Part shown: positions 28,448 to 36,419 of the stretch, one piece after another
How positions within the stretch are numbered: position 1 is the first letter of the stretch
Layout of the letters: each line of letters starts with the position of its first letter
Assembly (NCBI RefSeq): GCF_000482705.1
Contig: NZ_AXWO01000018.1
Location: 1-64,000, forward strand
Direction: 5' to 3'
DNA from: Glycomyces arizonensis DSM 44726
GTDB taxonomy: Bacteria; Actinomycetota; Actinomycetes; Mycobacteriales; Micromonosporaceae
Length of the DNA: 64,000 nucleotides
Notes under the pieces: generated by a model
Seen by the model: only the letters and a program-made list of their open reading frames with translations
Database searches by the model: none
What the model was told of the DNA's origin: nothing
Made by a program: the position numbers and the translations under genes

Positions 28448-29947
28448 TCAGCGTTTGAGCAGGCTGCGCAGGCGCGCGCGCTGGCGGGCGTTCAGGAGGC
28501 GGCGGACGAGGCGGCGGGCCGCGTCGGCCGGTGCGGGGTTGAAGGCGGTCGCGGCGGGCTCGGCCGCGGCCAGGCCCTTGTGGACGACCGCGCCCCAGAT
28601 GCCGGCGACGACCCGGTCGAGGTCCTCGCCCGCACCGATGTGGCGGGCGCGCGCGAACGCGGCGGTGCGCTCGAAGCGGGCGGGCGCCGAGCCGGGCACC
28701 TCGGCCAGGACCAGGCCCGCGTCGGCCCGCTGGGCGGCGGCGAGGACGCCGGTGACGCTGCGGCCGTGCAGGGGGACCGGCCTGGGCAGGATCAGCCGGT
28801 AGGGGACGGCCGGGTCGGCCTCGGGCTCCTCGGCGGTGACGCGCACGCGCGACTCGGCCGCGTACATCTCCTCGATCAGCCGCAGCTGGGCGCCCTCGCC
28901 GGAGAGGATCGCCTCCCGGTCGTGCCGCGGCGCGGCCTGCCCGGTGACCAGCGTGATGCGGACGTCGGCGTCGGTGCCTGCCAGGACCGGCGCCACGGCG
29001 GCGTCCACGTCCGCGACGGCGGCCTCGCCGACGCCGATGACGATGTCGACCAGCGGGACGCGCCACCCGCGCGGCGGGGCCGATCGCCGCATGCCGTGCA
29101 GCGGCACGCGCTGGGCGATGTAGGGCAGGCGCTGGGCCCGGCCCTCGGCCTCCTTCTCCTGCATCTGCGGGAAGCCCAGATGCCAGGCCGAGGAGGTCCG
29201 CTCGGGCACGAACACGGCCCCGGCCTGGGCGAGCCGGTAGGCGAACTCGGTGTCGCTGCCCAGGCGCAGATCGGTCGACAGGCCGCCGGCGGTCTTGAAG
29301 AAGTCGCGGTGGAGCGAGCCGGTCGCGCCGATGAACACCCGGTAGTTGCCCGGGTGGTGGACCGTGAGGCCGTCGGTGTCGTCGATGACCGCCTCGATCC
29401 AGTGCGGACGGCTGGCCTCGATCGCGAACAGGGCCTCGCCTTCGCCGCAGACGGTCTTCTCGTAGACCTGCTCGGGCGTGCGGTCGCCCTCGGCGTAGTC
29501 GACGAAGCGCTTGTGGCCGAGGACGGCGAGGTAGTCGGCGGCGTGGTGCCAGCGCATCTGGGCCTCGACGTGGTCGCGCCAGGCGACCATGTCGGCGTCC
29601 AGGCGCAGGATCACCTGGCCTTCGGCGTGCGCGACACCGGTGTTGACGGCGTGGGCCGAGCCCCACGACTCGGCCGTGGTGACGACCAGCCGGGTGTGCT
29701 CGGGGCGCAGTTCGGGCAGGCGCAGGGCCGGTTCGGAGTTGTCGTCGACGACGACGACCTCCATGAGCTCGGCCGGGTAGGTCTGGGCGGCGAGGGCCGC
29801 CAGCGTCAGGTCGAGCTTCTCCTGGCCGCCGTAAGCCGGTATGATCACGCTCACTGCCAGGTTCGGTCGCCAATCACTGGAGGTCGGCGGATGCAGCGCC
29901 CTATAGTCGTTGCGGACGATGCGGGGGCGCTTTGGAGAATCGTTCAT
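28448..29947 (-). CDS. GT2 family glycosyltransferase (paralog B)
   Basis: A 499-residue paralog of the gene 29 bp downstream, sharing domain order and long identical blocks (YLAVLGHKRFVDYA), so the pair arose by tandem duplication. Motifs: VSVIIPAYGGQEKLDLTLA near residue 32, VVVVDDNSEPAL near 65, LRLDADMV near 115. The ~240-residue C-terminal domain is less conserved than the catalytic half, and ends in an Arg/Leu-rich tail. It is the first gene of a two-gene minus-strand operon and diverges from the 832-residue glycosyltransferase. Confidence 0.85.
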   Translation of the reverse strand: MNDSPKRPRIVRNDYRALHPPTSSDWRPNLAVSVIIPAYGGQEKLDLTLAALAAQTYPAELMEVVVVDDNSEPALRLPELRPEHTRLVVTTAESWGSAHAVNTGVAHAEGQVILRLDADMVAWRDHVEAQMRWHHAADYLAVLGHKRFVDYAEGDRTPEQVYEKTVCGEGEALFAIEASRPHWIEAVIDDTDGLTVHHPGNYRVFIGATGSLHRDFFKTAGGLSTDLRLGSDTEFAYRLAQAGAVFVPERTSSAWHLGFPQMQEKEAEGRAQRLPYIAQRVPLHGMRRSAPPRGWRVPLVDIVIGVGEAAVADVDAAVAPVLAGTDADVRITLVTGQAAPRHDREAILSGEGAQLRLIEEMYAAESRVRVTAEEPEADPAVPYRLILPRPVPLHGRSVTGVLAAAQRADAGLVLAEVPGSAPARFERTAAFARARHIGAGEDLDRVVAGIWGAVVHKGLAAAEPAATAFNPAPADAARRLVRRLLNARQRARLRSLLKR

Positions 29948-30097
29948 TTCGCGCTCACGATATCCCGTTCGTATTCGATGTTATTGACCGGCTTGCCTGT
30001 TCAACGGTTGTTCACCCGAATGGGCATTATTGTTCGAGTCCGATTCATTTAATCTACGAATTGGACGCGACCACCGTGCGGAATTCGACTGGAGACT
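29948..30097. promoter_or_regulatory. AT-rich divergent promoter region
   Basis: This 150-bp gap between divergent glycosyltransferase genes is notably AT-rich. It contains TTGTTCACCC near 30007-30016, echoing TTGTTCACCT at 25761-25770 in the other divergent region of the cluster. No certain -10/-35 pair was assigned. Confidence 0.4.
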
Positions 30098-32596
30098 GTG
30101 AAATCGATGAACGCCTACGACGAGGCGGCGCTGTACCCGTCCCGGCTCACCGATGACCACCTGGCGCGGGCGGCGACCCGGCGGCCGGGGACCATGGCCG
30201 CCACGGCGCTGCGCACCCGCTCGCCGGGCGCGCGGCACCTCCTCGCCCGCGCCGCGAGCCGGACCATGAGCCTCCCGCAGCTGCTCGAGGCCGCCCGGTC
30301 CGGCGGTACCGACGCTGAGGTCGACGCGGCGGCGCTGTGCGAGCTCGCCCGCGTCGTCGGCCTCCAGTTCGGCGGCGATGACGACCGCCGCGACGCGCTC
30401 GCCCTCTACGACCTCGCGCTGCACCGCGCCGGACGCAAGCGCATCGCCCCGCGCCACCAGGCCCTCCACGCCCAGCTCGCCTGGTCGCTCGGCGAGACCG
30501 AGCGGGCGCGGGAACTGCTGCGGCGCTACAAGGCCATGCCCGCGCTCGAAAGAGGCGCACTCGAAGCCGACCTCGCCCACCCCGACCACGTCCCCGGTGC
30601 CGACGAGCGGACCTGGATCTCCCGGCTCGGCGCGCTGTGCCGCCTGCCCTCCCTCAGGCTCGACCCCGACGCGGACCTGCCCCGGTTCGACCGGCTCCGC
30701 GCGGGCGGCGGGCCCGCCATCACCGGCGGCCCCAAGATCTCGGTGGTCATGACCGCCTACGAGCCGACCCGCGCACTGCGCACCGCCGTCGAGTCCCTCC
30801 TGGCCGGCACCTGGACCAACCTTGAGATCCTCGTCGTCGACGACGCCTCCGACAGCGGTGCCTCCGGCGAGGCGTACGACGGCGTCCTCGACGAGGTCGC
30901 CGCCCTCGACGACCGCGTCCGCCTCATCCGCAGGGACACCAACGGCGGCACCTTCGCCGCCCGCAACACCGCCTTCGATGCCGTTACCGGCGACTTCGTC
31001 ACCGGACTCGACTCCGACGACTGGGCCGCCCCCGACCGCCTGGCGAACTCGATCGCCCCGCTGCTGGAGGACCCCGAGCTCCAGCTGACCCACTCCGAGG
31101 CGTTCCTGTTCGGCGAGGACCTCACCGTCACCCGCCCCGGCCGCGTCCTCACCACCGTCTCCACCGCGTCGATGACGTTCCGCCGCGGCGTGCTCGACCG
31201 CATCGGCTACTACGACGAGGTCCGCAAGGGCGCCGACACCGAGTTCCTGCACCGCGTCTCGGCCGCCTACGGCACGGCCGCGGTCAGGCGCCTGCGCGGC
31301 CGGTGGGACACCCTCATGCGCCAAGCGCCCGGCTCGCTGTCCCGCGACGAGTTCGGACCCGGCTGGAAGCACCCGGCCCGCCGCGCCTACCAGTCCGCCT
31401 ACCCGCTGTGGCACCGGGCGATCAGCGCCGGGAACGCCGACCCCCGCCTGCCGCGCTCGCCCGAGCGCCGCCCGTTCTGGGCCCCGTACCACACCGCCGT
31501 CGCCGGACGCGATCAGCGCCGCCGCCGCTTCGACGTCGTCTTCGCCCTCGACTGGCGGCCCTTCGGCGGCCCCCAGAAGTCCACCATCGAGGAGATCAGG
31601 GCGCTGCGCGGCGAGGGCCTGGACATCGCGGTCATGCACCTGGAGTCGTGGCGGCACATGACCACCGACGACCGGCCCATGGGCGAGGCGATCCAGCGCA
31701 TGGTCAACGACGGCGAGGTCGACCAGGTCCTGCCCACCGACGACGTCGAATGCGAGCTGCTCGTCCTGCGCTACCCGCCGATCCTCCAGTTCCGCTCCGG
31801 CGAGCGCTCGAACGTGCGCCCGAAGCGGATGATCGTCCTCGCCAACCAGGCTCCCGCCGAGCGCGACGGCTCCGACGTCCGCTACGTCCCCGACGCCTGC
31901 CACGCCAACGCCACCGCGATGTTCGGCGTCGAACCGCTGTGGGTGCCCCAGGGGCCGCAGGTCCGCGAGGCCCTCGGCGGCCTCACCGCCGCTCGCCCGG
32001 CCGACTTCGACATGCCCGGCATCCTCGACACCGCCCAGCTCGCGCCCGCCCGCTCGGGCTTCCGCTCGACCCTGCCGGTCGTCGGGCGCCATTCGAGGGA
32101 CGACTGGACGAAGTGGCCCACCGCGGGCGACCTCCCGCTGGTCTACCCCGGCGACGGCCGCTGGGACGTCCGCGTCATGGGCGGGGTCAAGGCCGTCCGC
32201 GGCATCCTCGGCCGCGAGCCCTCCCCGGAGTGGACCTGCTACCTCTACGACGAGACCGACATCGACGCGTTCCTCTTCCAGCTCGACTTCTGGATCTACT
32301 TCCCCCACCCCAAGCAGTACGAGGCGTTCGGGCGGGCCGTGCTCGAGGCCCTCGCCGCCGGATGCGTCGCCGTCCTGCCGCCCCGCTTCGAGGCGACGTT
32401 CGGCGACGCCGCCCTGTACTGCGAGCCCGCCGAGGTGATCGGCCTGGTCGACGCCCACTACGCCGACCCCGAGCGCTACCTCGCCCAGAGCGCCCTCGCC
32501 CAGCAGCGGGTGCTCGAGCGCTTCAGTCACGACTCCTACCGCAAACTCGTGACCGACCTCCTGTCGGACACCGCGACCTTCGAGGACCACCAGTGA
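30098..32596 (+). CDS. Three-part glycosyltransferase: helical N-domain + GT2 + GT4-like
   Basis: 832 residues. Residues ~1-200 are helical and repeat-like (TPR-like, not proven). A GT2 domain follows at ~212-430 (PKISVVMTAYEP, LVVDDASDSG, GLDSDDW with DSDD 305-308). The C-terminal ~330 residues form a GT-B/GT4-like domain: RRFDVVFALDWRPFGGPQKS near 485, and YEAFGRAVLEALAAGCVAV near 745, which carries the E(x7)E-type motif. Two catalytic folds suggest it adds two linkages, or polymerises an alternating unit. GTG 30098 and ATG 30107 are both possible starts. Its stop overlaps the next start (GTGA). Confidence 0.85.
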   Translation: MKSMNAYDEAALYPSRLTDDHLARAATRRPGTMAATALRTRSPGARHLLARAASRTMSLPQLLEAARSGGTDAEVDAAALCELARVVGLQFGGDDDRRDALALYDLALHRAGRKRIAPRHQALHAQLAWSLGETERARELLRRYKAMPALERGALEADLAHPDHVPGADERTWISRLGALCRLPSLRLDPDADLPRFDRLRAGGGPAITGGPKISVVMTAYEPTRALRTAVESLLAGTWTNLEILVVDDASDSGASGEAYDGVLDEVAALDDRVRLIRRDTNGGTFAARNTAFDAVTGDFVTGLDSDDWAAPDRLANSIAPLLEDPELQLTHSEAFLFGEDLTVTRPGRVLTTVSTASMTFRRGVLDRIGYYDEVRKGADTEFLHRVSAAYGTAAVRRLRGRWDTLMRQAPGSLSRDEFGPGWKHPARRAYQSAYPLWHRAISAGNADPRLPRSPERRPFWAPYHTAVAGRDQRRRRFDVVFALDWRPFGGPQKSTIEEIRALRGEGLDIAVMHLESWRHMTTDDRPMGEAIQRMVNDGEVDQVLPTDDVECELLVLRYPPILQFRSGERSNVRPKRMIVLANQAPAERDGSDVRYVPDACHANATAMFGVEPLWVPQGPQVREALGGLTAARPADFDMPGILDTAQLAPARSGFRSTLPVVGRHSRDDWTKWPTAGDLPLVYPGDGRWDVRVMGGVKAVRGILGREPSPEWTCYLYDETDIDAFLFQLDFWIYFPHPKQYEAFGRAVLEALAAGCVAVLPPRFEATFGDAALYCEPAEVIGLVDAHYADPERYLAQSALAQQRVLERFSHDSYRKLVTDLLSDTATFEDHQ

Positions 32597-32940
32597 AATC
32601 CATGCTCAAAGCCGTCTACGGCCGCCTGGGCCGCCCGTCGCTCCGCCGCCTCGCCGCCGTCCTGGGGCCGATCGCCGCGGCCCTGTTCGTCGTCGCCGCC
32701 TATTTCGGCGACGCCCGACTCGTGTCGTCGCTGTCGCTGCTGATGAGCCTCGTGACGATCGCCGCGGTGGCCGTGGCGTGGAACGAGGCCCGCAAGACCC
32801 GCGCCGCGGTGCGCGCCTCCACCGAGCGCACCGAGGTCACCTACCGGCGCATCCTCGCCGCCATCGAGGTCGAGCGCCTCGCCGCCGAGCGCCGCCACGC
32901 CCAGGGCCTCGTCGTCCCCGCCCAGGAGCAGAGCCGCTGA
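32593..32940 (+). CDS. Small two-helix membrane protein
   Basis: 115 residues: a basic N-terminus, two adjacent hydrophobic segments (~19-38 and ~42-62), then a charged Arg/Glu-rich helix that may be a coiled coil. GTG 32593 overlaps the glycosyltransferase stop, and ATG 32602 is an alternative start. The coupling suggests a membrane anchor or accessory for the preceding enzyme. I recognise no family. Confidence 0.7.
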   Translation: MKSMLKAVYGRLGRPSLRRLAAVLGPIAAALFVVAAYFGDARLVSSLSLLMSLVTIAAVAVAWNEARKTRAAVRASTERTEVTYRRILAAIEVERLAAERRHAQGLVVPAQEQSR

Positions 32941-33055
32941 CACCGCCCGGCACGGGGCCCGCCGGGGGCCCCGCCTCGGCCCGGGGCGCCACGGCGGACG
33001 CGAGCGGTAGTATTGGCGCGCCGTGTCAACCACCTGTTCTGGGAGGGCCGCCCCC

Positions 33056-33874
33056 ATGGAGGAGCCGATCATCCAGGCTCGCGACCTCGGAATCCGCTTC
33101 GCCAAAGGCAAGCAGAAGAAGGGGCGGGTCAAGGACCTGTTCGTCCGGCGCGCCGCCAACAAGAAAGGTGCCGCCACCGAGGACTTCTGGCCCCTGCGCC
33201 ACGTCAACTTCGACATCTTCCCCGGCGACTCCGTCGGCATCATCGGACGCAACGGCACCGGCAAGTCGACGCTGCTGCGCCTGATCACCGGCGTCCTCAT
33301 CCCCGACGAGGGATACGTGCGCCGCGAGGGCCGCGTCGCACCGCTCATCGCCCTGTCCGCGGGCTTCTCCGGCGACCTCACCGGCCGCGAGAACGTCAAC
33401 CTCGTCGGCGCCCTCCACGGCATGACGACCAGGGAGATCAAGTCGAAGTTCGACGAGATCGTCGACTTCTCCGAGCTCGAGGACTTCATCGACACGCCCG
33501 TCAAGCACTACTCCTCGGGCATGAAGGTGCGCCTCGGCTTCGGGGTGATCACGCAGCTGCCGCACCCGATCCTCCTCGTCGACGAGGCCCTCGCCGTCGG
33601 CGACGCCGCGTTCAAGAAGAAGTGCCACGGCGTCATCCAGGGCCTGCTCGACGAGGGCCGCACTCTCGTGTTCGTCTCCCACTCCCCCGGTGAGCTCAAG
33701 AAGTACTGCCAGCGGGGCATCTTCCTCGACACCGGCCACGTCGTCACCGACGGGACCGTCCAGGAGGCTCTGGACTCCTACAAGTCCGCCGAGGACGCCG
33801 ACGCCAAGCAGAAGGCCGACAAGAAGAAGGCCGCCGAGGAGGCGGCGCGCAAGCCCGTCGAGGCGGCTTCGTGA
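33056..33874 (+). CDS. TagH/Wzt-like polysaccharide ABC exporter ATPase
   Basis: A 272-residue ATPase of the teichoic-acid/O-antigen exporter group: Walker A GRNGTGKST 64-72, the group-typical APLIALSAGFSGDLTGREN near 95, signature YSSGMKVRL near 155, Walker B LLVDEALAVGD near 175, and FVSHSPGEL. It lacks the C-terminal carbohydrate-binding domain of Wzt and ends in a Lys/Ala-rich tail. ATG 33056 has GGGAGG upstream. No TagG/Wzm permease lies beside it or elsewhere in the window. It overlaps the next gene by 4 bp. Confidence 0.88.
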   Translation: MEEPIIQARDLGIRFAKGKQKKGRVKDLFVRRAANKKGAATEDFWPLRHVNFDIFPGDSVGIIGRNGTGKSTLLRLITGVLIPDEGYVRREGRVAPLIALSAGFSGDLTGRENVNLVGALHGMTTREIKSKFDEIVDFSELEDFIDTPVKHYSSGMKVRLGFGVITQLPHPILLVDEALAVGDAAFKKKCHGVIQGLLDEGRTLVFVSHSPGELKKYCQRGIFLDTGHVVTDGTVQEALDSYKSAEDADAKQKADKKKAAEEAARKPVEAAS

Positions 33875-35892
33875 GCCGAGCCGTCATCCTGCCGGCTCCA
33901 GGCGGCTCCACGGCCCTCCCCGACGGCGGCACGGTCCTCGACCGGCTGATCGCGCAGATCCGCGAGGCCGGCTGCGACGACATCACCGTGCTCATCCGCC
34001 CCGGAGCCGACTTCAGCTGCAAGGCCGCGCAACTCGAATCGGCCGGCCCCGACGCCGACCTCGAGCACATCGGCGAGATCGCCTTCGGCGGGACCGGGCC
34101 GCTGTTCCTCGCCTTCGCCGACCTCGTCGCCTCCCAGACCACCGTCGCCGCCGTCCTGTCCGACTCCTCGCGGCGCTCGGGCGTCCTGGTCGGCGCCGAC
34201 GACCCGGCCGCCGCCCCGGTCAGCGTCGAACGCGGCCTGGTCACCGGCCCCGGGCCCGGCCCGGCCCGCCTCGGCGGCCTCGCGAAGGTCTCCGAGGCGC
34301 ACCTGGCGCGCCTCGAACGCCACTGGCCCGCCTCCCGCACGGCCGCCAGGGCCGGGGAGACCCCGACCGACGCCTTCGACGCCGTCCTGGCGGCCCTGCA
34401 CGCCCGCGCGGTCCCCGTGGGCGCCTACCGGACCCCCGGCCTGGTGCATGTCCAGGCCCGCGACGAGGAGGACGCGGTCAAGACCATCGCCGAGTTCACC
34501 TCGGTCGACATGGACGCGTGGCGGCTGAAGAACGCCGTCAAACACGACGACGACCTCTTCGCCACCTACGCCGTCTCCTCCTGGTCGCCCAGGCTCGTCA
34601 AGCTCGCCGCGCGCCTCGGCGTGGGACCCACCCCGATCACGTGGGTGTCCATCGTGCTCGCCCTCGGCGCCGCCGGGATCTTCGCCACCGGCTCGGCCGG
34701 GCTCGCGGGCGGTGCCGACGCCTCGGTGCCGTGGTACGCCCTGGCCGCGGCGCTCATGTACTTCAGCTTCGTGTTCGACTGCGTCGACGGGCAGCTCGCG
34801 CGCTACACCCAGAACTTCTCGGCCTTCGGCGGCTGGCTCGACATGATGGCCGACCGCTCCAAGGAGTTCCTCATCTACGCCGGACTCGCCGCGGGCGCCG
34901 CCCTCCACGGCTCCGACGCTGCGGCATGGGGCCTGGCGATCGCCGCCATGATCACCCAGACCGTCAGGCACACCGCCGACACCTGGTACGCCGTCCTGCT
35001 CGACACCGCCGTCGTCCGCCAGGCCCGCAGACGCGAGACCGCCCCGCCGGTCGGGCGCGCCGCCCACCTCGGCCAGCGACTCGGCTCGGCCTCCGAGCAG
35101 GTCATGGGCGCCCACCGGTCGCCCCTGTACTGGGCCAAACGCACCATCGTCGCCCCCGTCGGCGAGCGCTGGCTCCTGTTGGCCGTCGCCGCCGTCGCCT
35201 TCGGCCCCCAGATCGCCATAGGCGCGCTCCTGGTCTGGCAGCTGCTCGCCCTCGGCTACACCACCGCCGGGCGGTGCCTGCGCACCCTCGCCGCGCGCAC
35301 CGCCGCGCTGCGGCGGCCCGACCGGTCCGCCCACCGCGACGACGGGATCCTCGCGCGGCTCATGCCGCCGGGCGGGCACCGGTTCGCGAACCTGCCCGCC
35401 GCCGCCACGGCCCTCGCCGCCGCCTGCGCGGGCGCCGCCGTGTGGCGTGCCGCAGCGGGCGACGTCTGGACGCCGCTCGCGCTCGCCGCGGCCGCACTCC
35501 TCGCCGCGCTCACCGCGGCCCGCAGCGACCACGACGGCATCTTCGACTGGCTCATCCCCGCCGGGCTGCGGGCCGTCGAGCTCGGCGTCGTCACCGCCGC
35601 CGGGATCGTCGCCGGTGTCGCCTGGCCGGTCCTGTTCGCGCTCCTCGGCGTCATCGCCCTGTACTTCTACGACCTCGCCGCCGGACTCGACAAGGCCGCC
35701 TCGCCGGTGGCCCGCCGTGATCTCGGACTCGGTTGGCCCGCAAGAGGACTCGTCGCCATCATCGCGGCCGCGGCGGCCGTGCCGACGGCCCCCGCGGTGG
35801 CCACGGCCGTGTTCGCCGCGCTCGCGGTCTACGTTGCGGCCGTGTTCATCGGCGCCATCGTCGCCGGTACGGTGCGCGCCGCCCGCGCCTGA
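33871..35892 (+). CDS. CDP-alcohol phosphatidyltransferase fusion (DUF5941-type)
   Basis: 673 residues. The N-terminal ~200 resemble a degenerate nucleotidyltransferase domain: it begins SRAVILPAPGG, without the usual GxGxR-PKPL loop. Near residue 300 is an exact CDP-alcohol phosphotransferase signature, DCVDGQLAR-x8-G-x3-D-x3-D (DMMADR), in a multi-helix membrane domain. A further hydrophobic C-terminal half of ~250 residues has 6-8 helices. The order recalls inositol-phosphate cytidylyltransferase/phosphotransferase fusions. It probably transfers an alcohol phosphate from a CDP-alcohol to a lipid or polymer. GTG start overlapping the ATPase stop. Confidence 0.8.
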   Translation: MSRAVILPAPGGSTALPDGGTVLDRLIAQIREAGCDDITVLIRPGADFSCKAAQLESAGPDADLEHIGEIAFGGTGPLFLAFADLVASQTTVAAVLSDSSRRSGVLVGADDPAAAPVSVERGLVTGPGPGPARLGGLAKVSEAHLARLERHWPASRTAARAGETPTDAFDAVLAALHARAVPVGAYRTPGLVHVQARDEEDAVKTIAEFTSVDMDAWRLKNAVKHDDDLFATYAVSSWSPRLVKLAARLGVGPTPITWVSIVLALGAAGIFATGSAGLAGGADASVPWYALAAALMYFSFVFDCVDGQLARYTQNFSAFGGWLDMMADRSKEFLIYAGLAAGAALHGSDAAAWGLAIAAMITQTVRHTADTWYAVLLDTAVVRQARRRETAPPVGRAAHLGQRLGSASEQVMGAHRSPLYWAKRTIVAPVGERWLLLAVAAVAFGPQIAIGALLVWQLLALGYTTAGRCLRTLAARTAALRRPDRSAHRDDGILARLMPPGGHRFANLPAAATALAAACAGAAVWRAAAGDVWTPLALAAAALLAALTAARSDHDGIFDWLIPAGLRAVELGVVTAAGIVAGVAWPVLFALLGVIALYFYDLAAGLDKAASPVARRDLGLGWPARGLVAIIAAAAAVPTAPAVATAVFAALAVYVAAVFIGAIVAGTVRAARA

Positions 35893-35983
35893 GGGCGACC
35901 CCGGGGCGCCCCAACCGAACTCGTCCGGGGCAATACCCGGCAACGGGCGGGCGGCTCTGGTGCATTGCAACTAAGGTGTACCT

Positions 35984-36409
35984 GTGCGCAAGAACCGGCT
36001 GCTGCGTCTGGTGCTCGCCGCGACCCTCCTCGGTGCGGTGAGCGCTTTGTCATTCCTTCCGCACGACGTCGACACGGCCCGAGTGGAGTGGACCAACGCC
36101 GACTCGACCAACCCGGTCTACCCGCCGATCTCGCCCAGCCCCAGCTACGACGGCGACGGCACGTCCGAACCGGACGAGAACGGCGGCACCGACGGCGGGG
36201 ACGGCGGGGAGTCCGAAGGGGCCGGGCCGGAAGGCGGCGGCGACCCCGGGAACTCCGACGTCAACGACCCGACCCGCAGGACCAGCAGTGACGCCGGCGG
36301 GCTGCTCGGCCTGTCGTTCCCGGTGCAGGCCGGGATATCGGCCGCTTTGATCGCGCTGGCGTTCCTGGCGCTGCTGCCGGGCCGACGCATGCCCGAGAAC
36401 CTGCGCTGA
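35984..36409 (+). CDS. Hypothetical secreted/membrane-anchored protein
   Basis: 141 residues: a basic start and hydrophobic segment (~8-26, signal or anchor), a disordered acidic Gly/Asp/Ser-rich linker (~50-95), and a C-terminal hydrophobic helix (~112-131) ending in a basic tail. This layout resembles wall- or membrane-spanning small actinobacterial proteins, but no family is recognised. The start is GTG 35984. It converges with the deacetylase gene; a small CGGCGC hairpin (36411-36430) lies across the junction. Confidence 0.65.
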   Translation: MRKNRLLRLVLAATLLGAVSALSFLPHDVDTARVEWTNADSTNPVYPPISPSPSYDGDGTSEPDENGGTDGGDGGESEGAGPEGGGDPGNSDVNDPTRRTSSDAGGLLGLSFPVQAGISAALIALAFLALLPGRRMPENLR

Positions 36410-36419
36410 CCGGCGCCCT

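Noticed and set aside
26964-29873. 969-residue open frame suggesting a fused double glycosyltransferase
   Set aside because: Its N-terminal part is a frame-shadow of the upstream paralog. A GTG with a good ribosome site at 28418 starts the real gene.
29981-32590. 869-residue minus-strand frame opposite the large glycosyltransferase
   Set aside because: Gly/Val/Glu-rich composition typical of antisense frames in high-GC DNA; no family motif.
33778-35970. 730-residue minus-strand frame opposite the CDP-alcohol transferase
   Set aside because: Same antisense composition bias, no motif and no ribosome site.
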